Position numbers and translations under genes: made by a program
From: Apostichopus japonicus
Lineage: Eukaryota; Echinodermata; Holothuroidea; Aspidochirotida; Stichopodidae
Assembly (NCBI RefSeq): GCF_037975245.1
Contig: NC_092580.1
Span: 24,259,001 to 24,323,000 of the forward strand
DNA: 64,000 nucleotides
Direction of reading: 5' to 3'
Part shown: positions 13,101-26,600 of the stretch, piece by piece
How positions within the stretch are numbered: the stretch's first letter is position 1
Layout: the number at the start of each line of letters is the position of its first letter
Notes under the pieces: generated by a model
Seen by the model: only the letters and a program-made list of their open reading frames with translations
Database searches by the model: none
What the model was told of the DNA's origin: nothing

Positions 13101-16100
13101 CTGCAGAAACAGCCTCTTGAATGGGTGGGAAAAGGGGGAAGGGGGGGGGGGACATAGTTGAACATCACTGGGAAAGTCAGCTAACAAGGGGGAGGACTAG
13201 GGGTAGGCATCATGATGGGGGAGGATGGAAATGCCCCCCCTCATCTTGATGTCACCACAGGGAAGAAGCATCTTGCAGATCAAAACATCTGTCTACTGAG
13301 AGAAACCAACATTACAATACAATGTATAAGTTCAACAATTTTCCAACGCTGAACGAAAGGTTATAGCCAGAGGGTGAGAAGGAGATTGCGAAAGAAACCA
13401 TAAGTTATCAATCTCAAGATTAGCAAACAATTTTTAAATAGAGGATCTATAATTGAAATTTTTTGCACTGTTCGGCTTATGGGAAATGTTTCACACTTAG
13501 GCACTATACGTGAAGGGGGGTTTCATGCAAGTGTTTCAAGGTACTGCTCAAATTTGTTAACCCTACCTACACAACAGCACACACTGTTTGAATTTAGGAT
13601 TTGAAACACTAATGTTCTTTTTGAATTGCTTTCGGCTCCATGGAAGTAAATAAAGCAAATATATACTATGGATGAACTTCTTACAAATTTCCCAAAATAA
13701 AATAAAGAAGAAAGTTATACAGCTGAATAATATGAACATATCTTTCAGAATATCTCTTTACTTGAAGTGAAAATATTCTAACCTTATTCAAAGGATGGCA
13801 GCATTTATAACAACCAACTTGGTTCATTCTTACGAGCAATCATTTTTCATCATCCTTGCTCTTTTTTTATCAAATACAGACTTACTGTCGCCTCTGCCTA
13901 ATCTCTGCCCCGTCTATATATACTACTCCCAATAGCAAAATATACAGACAAGACGTTACTGAATAGTATCATACCAATTGCTTTATAATAAATTGCAATT
14001 ATTCATTTCTTAATTTAAATACAATTATGATTTGTAAATAACCATAGAAACTAAAAAAAGAGAAGAAGATATTATTAATATCAAATGACAAAAAACTGCA
14101 CATATTCTGTTATCCCTGAAAGCCATCTTCCTGCATACCAAATTATGGTGTGCTCGGTTGGGCTTGGGTGAATTCCGGACTCTCATTTAGGGGCCAATAT
14201 CTGCACCACATCCAAGATACTCCTTACTGCACCACTGGCCACAGTGCTATACTCTTCCTATGTGAACTGAATGGTGAACTTTCCAACCTGGAATTTTGCT
14301 AGTGTGCTCTCAAAGTTATACTTTTTCTATCTTGATGTATCAAACCATGACCGTGTTTAACTCATCAATTACTGTCAAATAAATTGCACTTGCTGTGTTT
14401 CACATATTATTTTCTCAAAATTATTCGGCCTTAGTTGATACCATATGGCTTAACAGTGTACAGCAACACTACCGAGCATTGATTAAGCATCTCTACCTAC
14501 ATTTTGTTCATTCATTCATGGGGAGAAGTGACTGTCAAAATACGAGCACAACTTCCTAACTTCGATACTTAAGAGGGATATTCTGGGTGACAGACTACGT
14601 GAGGCCTTTAGAGTAAAGAAAAATATTCCACACTGTTAGTTGAAGGCCCCATCTCAATTTCTTATTCCTAACTCAAGATACGGTTGAATGAATAGAACCC
14701 ATTTTGACTGGCTTAACCCTCCATTCTTTCCTAGAGTAGATCACAGTGGGTGGTATCTGATGTCACAACAGCAAATGCTCTTCAAAAGCTTGACTTACCA
14801 ATTAAAATCTTTTCATTGATCTTTCCTTGAAACCTGCTAGATTTGGAATGTTTGCTTAGCTGTTAATGGTCTCTGCATTAAGAATGTCATCAAAAGGTAA
14901 CCAGTATTTTCCTCACTGAATAAGTGAGTTGATTATTATTTCAACTAAATTGCTGTTATGACATCATATGCTTTACTGTTGCCAGATGTATTCAGAAAAT
15001 ACAACCAAACTTAGAAACTTGATATCTTTACCATACAAAATGTTACAAGGATGTTGTTTTGACATAGAGATGCAGAAAATTTACTGACATTTTTAATTCT
15101 GATCGTTTAGTTTGGTCACAGAAATAACTCTTTGAATGTTACAGCTTACCGTCAAGCAGCATAGCTGCCATATTTTATTCATGATAAACCTACAAGTGAA
15201 TAAATGATGAAAACCAGCTGGGTTTCATTGTAATAATACATGTAACCCTCGCACACAACTTTTTGTCCAAACAGATTCAGTCATTCTTGTGCATTACACT
15301 TCTCCCACCACATTTTCCCCTCCCCCCTTTTCCTAATATGAACTAAAACAACACTTGTTTTAGATTTGCAAGAGAAATATTTGAAATACCTGACATTTTA
15401 CTTGCATTGCAAATTCATTTTGTTTGATTCTCAAACTCTCACTTAAATATCTTTGTCTAAAATTTTCTCCAATTGTTCAATTTCACGACCTTATTTTCAA
15501 TCTATCTGTGATTATTATGATGAATACATATTTTATACATAAATGTGCATAACTTCTTTTGCTTCTAACCCAAAATGTCCTCCCAAAATTGTGACCAGGA
15601 ATTGAAAATAAAAATACTGCCATTTAAAATTTCTCTGTGAAACATTTTGACTTGTTTCAAGTCCATCTTCAAAAATTACTCTGGCAATTTCCTTCTCTAC
15701 ATGTACTTGATCAAGGCACAACCAATCGAGTGTTTACTCACACCAAGAGTTAAATGCTATTAATAAATATTCAGGATATCAAACTTAAGTCTTAAGGCAA
15801 ACCACACTTGAGACTTTTCATTAGATGAAAGTTCACTTGCTTTTACAGTAACTCTTGAATATGCACTGTAAAAAAAAAAAAAACTTGTGCAAAAATTCCT
15901 GCTTAGCAACTAATACAAACTGAAATGGTATTGGAGGCACTTTTACAAGAAGGAAATCAAACCCGCTACATGAGATACCAAGAGCCAAATAGGTTATAAA
16001 TAAAAGACACTCCCACAATTTTTCTGTCGTTACAGAGCTAACGTTGAGGGGTACACAGTGGCCATCTCCAGTGGTTAGGGTCAGCATCTGAGTAGCCTAT

Positions 16101-17697
16101 CATGCAGACTGTTTAAAAGTTATGGAGATTGGTTTAGATTTCAAGAATACACTGTGACAGTACATAATGAAACATACTCCATCTACTATTGAGTCAGGAA
16201 GATTAGAGGCAGTGACTGATTCACTCGATATCACAGTAGAGTAACTCCTGACAACTGAGTGTTGAATTGTGGCTAACAGACTACGACCAGTTCATACTCG
16301 AGGGTGGCTCAACTTACAATTACTTACAAAGTATTGTAAAATAATTGAGATTAGTTAATTAAATGGTCTAGTGTGGTCCTGAGACTGTAATTCACATACA
16401 GCTTCATGGCTATTTCCATAACAGTTATGAAAATGTGGTCGTATGCATTTACAACAGTGTAGATTCACATCATGCATTACATAGGTCAAGTGACTGTCAC
16501 CAATAGATAATACTAAGTTCAATCAACCCAAAAAATAAATTAAAATAACTACCTCCACCGCCTGCTCCTCCCCCCCCCCCCCCATACACACAATACAGCC
16601 TAAACAAAGGGGGAAACTTTACATATGACTGATTTTCCATTGCTCCTTAGAAAATGAGAACCAATGGAAATAATTGCACATATGCAAATTTACCAGGCAA
16701 TACGACTGACATCTTAGTGCTGCTTAAAATAATCATATTCAGCTGTTAATGTCTAGCAATTCTGAGTTGAAACTTAGTCGATATTGAAGACAAAGAGTTT
16801 CTCCCTCTGAATCTAACATTCCATATAGACCACATTCTTCCAAATATGTCACTATTAAACTAAAAAATAGTTATCAAATATAACTAATCTTGTGACAACC
16901 AGGGCTTATATTTTAAAACAATTCAAAGCAGGTTGTTGTGCATCAATGGATCTGTGGTAAACAGATCAATTGGAGTGAGGTAACTCTGAGGAGAAGGGTG
17001 AGGGAGAGGGCTACAGTTCCAGAGCCTGGGGTCAATGAGGGGCTCCCAGGGAAGTAGGGGAGAAAGAAAACAAATTATGCATGTTGTAACGTACCATTAA
17101 TTTTATGAAGACTTCTAAATGGAGGACCTGGAGACAGCTGGACCCTGGACCCAACCCGGCTTTCAACAGCCCTGGAGAGGTTACACAGCGGAAATATTGC
17201 TGAACAGTCACACTATGTTATGTTTGTAAAGATCCCAAAACCTACAGGCTATTCTAAGTTTTATGTTTCAATGCAAATGCAGACAGAAAACAACTCAATT
17301 CCAGAGAACATTGCGAGCACTCACGCACATTGATTAAATGTTCGGTATCGATGTCACGAAACAAATAATATGTAGAGGATAATTCTTAACTATCAAAATG
17401 CTTAAAAAAATTAACAAAAATAACTATGCAGCCGAAAGGCTGTATTAAGTATTGTAGAGTGTCCACACGGTCACAGACACTGGCACCAAAATGTCAGCAG
17501 ACGTTTTTTTGATGCAACAAATTCTTGCATAAGCGTGATACACAATGGTGTGGCCAAAACGTCATCACTTAAATATTCATGACACCTTATCATTCTCGTA
17601 CTTTCGACAACGACAAAAAAAAGGAAAGAAGACTAGAAAAAGAAACAGCCTTACATTTGGAATGGTTAGTCGCATGTTTAGCCAGGATCCTTCGTTT
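10121..17697. other. Non-coding: convergent 3' regions, likely long 3' UTR of the ataxin-7 gene
   Basis: I see no protein-coding exon here. Open frames are short and unrelated to known families. The region contains G-runs (near 12963, 13138), a C-run (16568-16583) and AT-rich stretches. Part of it may be the minus-strand 3' UTR of the ataxin-7-family gene, whose stop is at 17698. Confidence 0.5.
15174..15179 (-). promoter_or_regulatory. Candidate poly(A) signal of the ataxin-7-family gene
   Basis: The plus-strand TTTATT here is AATAAA on the minus strand. It is the first canonical hexamer I found downstream of the stop at 17698, and would give a 3' UTR of about 2.5 kb. Variant hexamers nearer the stop are possible. 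Confidence 0.25.
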
Positions 17698-20600
17698 TTA
17701 TCTAACCTCTGAGCTGGAGGACAAAACGCTCTGCGACTGCCCTCCAGTAGAGGATAAACCAGGCCCCTGTAACCTCACTGGTGGATTAGTCCCCTGTTGG
17801 GGTATGGAGAGGGCCAAGGCTGGTTGTTGCTGTAGCAAGGGGGTAGTTTGTGCACCCTTGCCCTCGTCGCCGGCCAAGGTCATCATCCCCTGGACGACCT
17901 GAGACTGTCCACTCTGGAAGGAGAGTGATGGGAGGAGGTGCTGGTTTGCTGAGAGAATAGGGACTGGCTTACCCTGGGCGTCGGTGGCGATTAAGTTTGC
18001 CATGATCTGTTGGGAGAGTTGGGTGGTCTGGTGGAACTGCAACGGTTGCAGCTGAATAGGCAGCTGGGTCGCAGTGGCGGTGACGTTGGGGGCTGCTTGC
18101 AAGGCCACTCCTGAAGGCTTCTTAGAGATAGGTTTCTGAGAGTTGTTTACAGCTTTGGAAGAACTGTTCTTTGCTGGAAGGGAAAGAAAGCATCGACATC
18201 AGGGAGGAAGGCGTTTGAGTTGGAGTATGTAAACAAAGTTGTTTACCAATTCCTGTTTCGTTAGAAACAAGACAATGCCACTGTCAGAGCCTTCCCTGCT
18301 ATATGCAAATTTAAACAAAGGATAATTTCAGGTTCAGTTTCAGGTACACACACACAAACACAAAAAAATAAATTCCAGCAAGTGCAATTACAGAAAGAGG
18401 ATATAAGTGCCTTTAAGCTTTACAAGATGTGTTCATGTAAATAAATTCACAAGAACTACTGAAAGTCATACACACATCTTGGAAAGAACAATGAAATTTT
18501 TTGAGCTGGATCTGAGCTGGTTGATTGCCACTTTCATATGCAAATATATGCAAATATACGGTTACTTTGGCTCCTGACTAGCATAGGTAGCTTAACAAAT
18601 GGTTCCATAAGAAATGCCACAGACTTAGGCCTGGATAATCCAGTCCGCAGAGGACAGGATTTCTAATACTGGTAATATCACTGGTTCAAATCCTTCAGTT
18701 TTTCTAATTTCACTCATGATGATGAATGATGTTGAATTTATGATGAGTATTTTTAAGTCTCTTACCACTTTGGCTTTGTATCCCTGAGGTGTAATGTGAG
18801 TGGAGTCCGACCGGAGAGGGTTCGGTGGAGTTAGCGCAAGGTGAAGGCGTACTGCTGCGACTAGGGCTCTTCTCACTGCCTTGTATGCAGTTCATTGCCA
18901 TAGACGTAGGAAGAGACTTAAGGGTATAGACCTGGCTAGAGTTGGAGATAATACCGTTGGGAAGAGAAGAAGAAACCTGAGCGCTTGAAGAATTCTGCAA
19001 AAAGAAAAGAAAAAGAATGTAACGAAAGGAAAAGATTGAGAAAAGGAAGGATTAGAAGTTATGAATTTTCTATGCGCTTAACAACCTGGCACTTAAGAAA
19101 TGATAACTTTCTATACAAAGCAAAACAAATTAGAGGTCCAGAATACATTGGTTGCCAGTATCTGAGCTGAGCTGTTAAAACTGGAAGTTCAAATTTTATC
19201 AATATTTGGAAACAAGTTTGAGTACAAGGTTGTTGCATATCATAACCTGCCACTTATAAAAAATGCAACTTTTGCCGAAAAAAAAAAAAAATAATAATCA
19301 TAATAATAAGTGTTCATGATATGCTGAAAATTTTTGATGATAATTGTTACAAGGACCATAACAAAATGGTTGATAGAAATGAATGAACTCGTGAAGCAAC
19401 ACTGCAGAATCTCAATTAAACTACTCTGCTTTAACTTTAATGTAATGTGTATCAGTTTAAGAGAGGAATGCCACTGGATCTTAACATATCATTTTCACTC
19501 TGTTAAAATAAGTTACTTTTGCAAACAATTTCATACAGCGCCAATCGTAAACTTTCATAAGAATTTCCCAAAAAGGTCTGGCAACCGAAAAGAAAGAAAG
19601 AAAGAAAAAATAAGCCCTGCTGCAGTCAAGTATTACATAATTACCTGTCAGATGTATTCAAAACTGAAATTTCACAAACCTGTCTGTACACTTGACCAGA
19701 TGCAGTAGTTGAGGGTATAATTATTGACTGTCCTGCACTCTTGTCCACAGTAGTATTGCTTTCGGTTGCACTGATGAGATACTGATTGGGTACAATCACA
19801 TGCTGCGACTGGCCGCTCGGTCTATGGGATCTCTCGGCTTGTTTCTCCAAGGCTACTTTTGTGCCGACCGTGTGTTTTGGTCTCGATTTGATGTTCATTT
19901 TACCGTCGTGGGGTACCACTGTCCCGCCCACGTTACCTATAACAAGCTGAGTACTGCCGACTGTGCTCAATATAGGCACTGCGACACCGCCCTGCGAGGC
20001 ATTCTGTCCTCCATTGGCGTTGGTGTCAATGTTTGTGACTACAAAGCGTAGATTTTTCAACATGCTGAGCGGTATTTCAGAGGTGGCATCGATGCTGTAA
20101 AGACCCTGCGAGAGGTCGATCGCTTGGAAACCGTTGCTCGGCACCACCGATACGACGTTCGGCGTGACAGTGACCGCGGCGGGTGCCGACGACGACGAAG
20201 ATGATGAGGAGGTACTGTTGGCGGCTGTGATATTTTGGGTCATTTTACTGATTTTTGTCACACTTTTCCTGCGTACTTTGCTCTTCTGCAGCTGTGGCAT
20301 ACAGTTGGTTTGATTGACCTTTTGAGCTTTACTGCTGGTATTTGCTTTCGTATCCGGGGCAGGCCGTTTCAGGCTCTTCGTTCCCCTGAATATATTGTCC
20401 GATATACTACCAGCCGATGACAGTAAATCGCTGTCATCCACTGTCCTGAGTTGAGATATATTACTATTGGCCACCAACTTTGAACTGGCTGGGGCACTTG
20501 ATTGTCTGGAGAGTTTTGCTGAATGCTTCTGTTCTTGCGAACGACTTTGTTTTCTAAGAATCAGAGAGATATATTTAGTGATGATAACAAGATATTCCAA

Positions 20601-23600
20601 AAGAAATTATAACATTTTACTTGCATCTGCTTGAAGGAAATACACTTCTTTCATGTCTCTCAGTTTTTCACATTTTTTCTGTTGGCTAAAATGCTACGGG
20701 TTGAGAGTAAATTAGAAATTTCCATACTTACAAAATTCCTGAGCCTTTGTGTGGTGAAAAAATCTGGCTTAGCAAATAACATTTGTTCTGGTCAATTTGT
20801 GGGTATCTGTAGTTATTTCCACGTAAACATCTTCAGTCAAGGTTATTGTATGTGTTGTGGTACTGAATAGCGCCCCCAATAATTCCTTATCCTTCTAGCA
20901 ATACCTCAACCCCCAACCCTCCCTCACTACACCCCCCAAATTGTGTTGGTTAGTTAAGTTAATGTTTCTGTTGTAACTGTTTGAATAGCTTTCTATTCCC
21001 CCTCCCCCAAAGAAAAATTCTTTGCTATTCCAATATCATTTTACAAAAAATTATGATGTCAACAAGGTAACTTTCAGCCTAGCAAATCTCAATACATGAA
21101 AACTGGTATTGGAAAAAACAACATCGAGTTGACTTCAGGACTCCATTGAACAAAAGTAGTTTTCACAGGAATATGAAAACAGAAGCACTGACTCATTGCA
21201 TTTGATACCAAACCACCTGCACACATGCTAGCTTAAGTTCAAGGATTATTTCAAGATCTGTAGCGATACAAATAGTGGATAGAGATATTGATGCAGTCAA
21301 ACTCATATATTGCACTACTGTGCACTAATCATGCCTATGACTCAAAAGTAAAAAGGAATACATATCTCTCTCTCCCTCTGCCCCCCCCCCTCCCCTACCA
21401 CTTCCTCAACCCTCTTCCTCCCTTGGAAATTTTCTGTCAAAGGTCAAGGATGGAATTAATCCTAGTAAATGCACATGGGTTTGAATAATTCCACAAAACA
21501 CACACACATACACACTAACAATGTATGCAAAAGTAAAACCAACATTAATTTTCTTACTTTGTTGAAGCAGCCTGCGGATTAAGTTGTTGTTCGAGTAAAC
21601 GTAAAAATGCTTTTCTTAACGGTGCCATCCTTCGACTGAACACGTGGCGTCCATCTCCAGCGGTCTTAGCACCGAACGTACACATCTGGAGAGTGAGTAG
21701 AATCGGTATTGGAAAGTGGATTTATAGACGACAACATTGCCAGGACAAGCCCACTTGAAGGGCACTAATTCTTTGTATCAGTACTATTAAATTTTTGAAG
21801 ACAAATACATTAATTTTATAGTTAATTAATAACGAGAACTTTAAGGTGAGAAACATTTTGACAAAGCTGATTTATAAGGCTACCGAAATTGCCGTGCCAA
21901 GAAATCTTACAGATTTTGTTTCTAATTGAGGAAAAACCATTTCATAAATGATCACCGAATGTGGAAACCAGTTTGCATCATTTCCTGTTACCTACTTTTA
22001 ACACTGCAGGAATAACAGCAATACTGAAAGTGATTATTTGTCTAAGTTGCTCCTATTGAGAGAAGGTATATAAACATAAGTCTAAAATAATCATATCAAT
22101 AGTTTCTAGTAACTCCAAAGTTACGATAAAGAACAAATTAGATCCTTGAAATAACAGAAAAACATAATGAGTTCTTGCATTATTCGTCTAGGTTCAAACA
22201 CATATGTATGTCCAATATGTTTATTGGAGAACTAGACAGAAAATGAGGTGGTTTCAAGTAACAATATCACTTCAAAGAAGCAATTACAGTGCATTGGAAA
22301 AATCTTTCAATTGATACGTATCAATAACATATGCAACATAATTTGTCAAGATGCAGTTTTACATACGATTTACACTTGTATGAAGTGTGCTTGCATAACA
22401 ATTATTTTGGAACCAACTTGAATCATTAATTAGTAAAAAAGACAATCTTAAGTTTGCCCATTAAATATCGTATTTAAAAAAAAGTTATTCGCTGAAGAGT
22501 TGTTGAAATGCCCACCAACCAACAAAACCTGCTTGCATAATGCATAATGAATGAAAAAATCTGGCATGTAGTATGCTAGATACTTCTTTACAGAAAGTAA
22601 CAAAATGATCGAAATGGCTTATCAGCCAATGGCTGGCTATCAAATAGTTTTGTTGTGCCTCCGCCCTCCACACCAGCCCCCTCCCTCGTTTGACCCTACA
22701 GAGGGGAGTGTTGTGTACTCACGGTGGATGGTAAAGGGTGACCTGCGTGCAGCTGCTCTGTGTGGTTGTGTGCATTTGAGCCATGGGTATCAGCCTCTCC
22801 TTTCACCAGAGGCCCTTCTGACGGTGGACTTTTGAGGACCGCTGGGACTTTGGTAGTTTGTGAATGTGACAATGGTGACATCTCACCTGACCTATGACTC
22901 ACTGAGGAAGCACCGACTCTGACTGTAGCAGCAGACGTTGAGTTTGAATGGCGAGTTGCACCGTTGTGAGACCTCCTGCGAAAAACAAAAAAAAAGAACA
23001 AACTTGTATGTATCAGAAACTTCATTGACAATTTAGGTAAAGGAAGTCATGCATGAAACACTTTATCATGCATGTGAATCAAAACAAATCATTATTATGT
23101 TTCCAGTTTACACATTAACGGCATCATCGTGTTTTTACGTGTCAGCTACAGGATGCTGTCAAACTGAATATGAATCTGGTTGATTTCCTGAATACTAAAT
23201 ATCTGACTGAATTGTCATTTTATCAGTTTCGGGAATCAGAAATAGGGCTTATCGAGTGACGTGAGTCACAGTCTAAAGTTGGAAGCAGTTGCGATGGAAA
23301 AAATTACTTTTACTGTGAAATATTGATCTGGGAGTCTTGAAAGGTAAATGAAGAGTACAGTGAAAGTACAGTCTCATCAATCATTTTCATTCATAAATTT
23401 TAAAGACAGAGGCACCCAGTATTATATTGGTACTTTTCATGACTTGCTATTAAGCACTTGTACTGACAGTATGAGCAGTATGAAATATTTGTGCTAGATA
23501 AAAGTTTGGAACTGTTCATTCTATCAGTAAGAGTGCTTTGAAGCATTATCTGAGAGTACAGTATAGAGTGGTTATAGCATTATAAAATGTCCCTTCTTGC

Positions 23601-26600
23601 TAACAGTACATACGCATTAAGTGACAATTTGCGAAAATGCATGATACAATTAAGCAATACCATATTCTTAAACCTCAAAGGCGAACAATAAAGAGTTATA
23701 AGCATTTTGTTAACATTATAAGCACCGACTGAACACAACTTAGACTACAACCTTGGCATCTTAAGAAATCTTTTGAGCAGAAATTTTGCCAAATCTACCA
23801 AGTTTTACTTAAAATAAGACAGCAATGGATCACAGTAATCCCTTCTCCTAAATCAGTTTACCAAATTAATTTTACTGAGCAAAAATTAATGAATATGATT
23901 CGATCGTCAACATTTTCGATACATGGACACCTTTCATGGTAGTAGTAAATAACATCTAGAAACAAATTTCATTTGTGACTTTCACTATTTGATGGAAAAA
24001 TGGACTGAGTGCAGCTACTGTAGTGACCTAGTTATTACAGGATTTGCCATTTCCTAACAGCCTAGAGATATTTTTACGACTATCAATTCTGCTTTACAAT
24101 AGTTCAAGTAACTTTCTGGTTGCCTATAGTTTTTTTTTTTTTATGACAAGGAAACAAGGCACAAGACAAACAAAACAGGTTTTAGATTGTCATTTTTGGG
24201 GGATTTGTAAAAATAACCATGTGACATAGATTGCAAATGAGTATCTCACTGATTAAACAAGCTGTTCTTTGTGTTTCTTTCTTTCTTCTCTCCATCCCTT
24301 GTCTACTAATCCCCTTACATCTATCTCTTTGTGTTCACCATGCTCATTAACCTGTCTGTTTTCTGTGCATGTTTTTGTGCCTTCTGTTACTGTTACTTGT
24401 CATTTAGCCTCTGAAGAAGATCCTGCTCGGATCGAAACGTCAGGCCAACTTATTTTTACACATTCTCTTTCACAGGCTCTCTAGTGGATATGCAGTTTGC
24501 TAATAGTTTTATTTTATTTTGGTAAACAAGCTGTTAACGGTGCAGCAGTATATTTCAAGAGAGTTCTGTAACCATAAATGATACACAGCAATTTATCAAG
24601 GAAATGGTAGTAGTATTTTCATTATAACACATCTCTGCCAAGTAATGTTAAAATGTGAAAGAACATAACGCATGGATCTCAAGCATTCAATTTAGCTACA
24701 ATGAAGCTAGAAAGCTAGAGTGTTTCCTTCAATGGCAGAAATTGGTTCAAAATCGGCATGGTAAACAACCTGGACATCTTCGTGATAACAAGCAAAACAA
24801 TATACCATATTATAACAATCCATTTTGACTTCCTTGAGTGAAGTGCTTTGAGACATCTCTTCAGGGATAATTCAGCATAAAGAATTTATGCTTTCAAGAA
24901 TACACAACATGAATAGTGATATCTCAACAAGTTATTTTTGCCTTTACAAACTAGGAAAATAACAAGATCAAATGCCCGACATAAAGGAGTATCTTGACTG
25001 TATTAGTATAATCAACTAGATGTAGAGCCAGCCGAGAATTATATACTTAGTGAGCTTCCTTTATTTTCTCACATATAAAAGACCTTTGAAGTAACATGAG
25101 AGGCAACACTCTTACTTATCATGTTACATCTCCTGAAAGAAACACAATTTTCTAGGTGCTTCACTGTCAAACTCAAGATTTATAACGAAAAATATTGCGT
25201 GGAAAGTCTGCCACTGAAGAACATGCTCGCAACAAAACATCAAGCCATCGTTCTTGCCAACCTGACAGCTCATTCACGGCCTAAGAAAGACACCTCCATC
25301 ACAAAATTTTCTCTACTTTCCGTTCGGACAGAGAAATGAGGTGTCAGAAGCCTCTGGCAGGATGATATCAATTCAGATATGACTTACTTTTGTGGCACAG
25401 AGGAATTAAGTACCACGCTGGACTTTGGTTGTGCAAGACCAGAAGACTGGTTGGACTTGTGTCTCTGTAATGTCTCGCTCTTCACCGATGACTGAATGCT
25501 TGCCTGTTTCGGAGACGTAGAAAAGTTTGTCTTGGAATCTCGTTGCTGCCCAGCCAACTTGGCTGCTCTCTCTGCATCAGAAATCTTCTTATGAGCGGCT
25601 AGAATCTCATCAAAGGAAGCCCTGCGACCTTTGACCGCTCTCCGTAACGAGAGGGAGTGGGTCTGTTCAAGGAGACAGGGGGAGAAAAAAAAAATTCTTT
25701 TTTTATTCAGTTTTTGAAACCATCAAATGATCTATTACTTTATCCACGGTATGTAAGGTATTGTTCCTTCCAATCCTCTAAAGCTAAATGATCAAAACAT
25801 TTTTATGTTACGTTGCAAAAGGACGGTGACACAAATTGCTGTGATTGTTGTGTTATTGTTTCATTTTTATGAAAGAGGAGATGTGTCAAATAGAAATTTA
25901 GGTCTAATATGACACTCACCAAATAATGAGCAATTGGATCTGATCCAAGACAGGAAATACTGAAGATTCTTTTTTTATTGATATTGAGTCAAGGAGAATA
26001 CATGTAAACGTAGACTTTTGTCCCTAAATAGGTGAAAAAAACAACAACAGCAGGCACACGGTAAAATAGTTATACAACATGATGACAAAACAAAATATTA
26101 ACGTTGATCATATTAATATGTAAGAAACCTTCCACTGGACATAACTGTACCATAAAGAGATGGCTTGTGATTTACTAAATATGAATAGAAAGGTGTTATT
26201 CATCTATTCTGAAAGGGTAATAGTTCTAGAGGATAATTTTTCTGGGATGGCACAGCGGGGAATAATTTATTGTTCAAATTTTGTGTAGCAAATGCAAAGA
26301 TGTATTACATTTGTCTGTGCACAGAGAATCATAGTAACTGAAGTATGTTTTGAGAAATAAAAATCATACAAAGCGAAAAATTGTGAAAATGTGAATATTA
26401 AACTACTCCCTGGGTGTGGCTGATTCAGTGAGATGAAAATGATTAAAAGCAAGTTATGTAGCAAGTACCAACTGGAGATATGACATTTACTTGTCCAGAT
26501 TATTGAATGTACCTTCTATGATATGCACTAAACAACATAAGAAAATGTTTTCCCTTTTAGTTTTGTTCATGTACACATTAATGGTCACATACCTTGCATG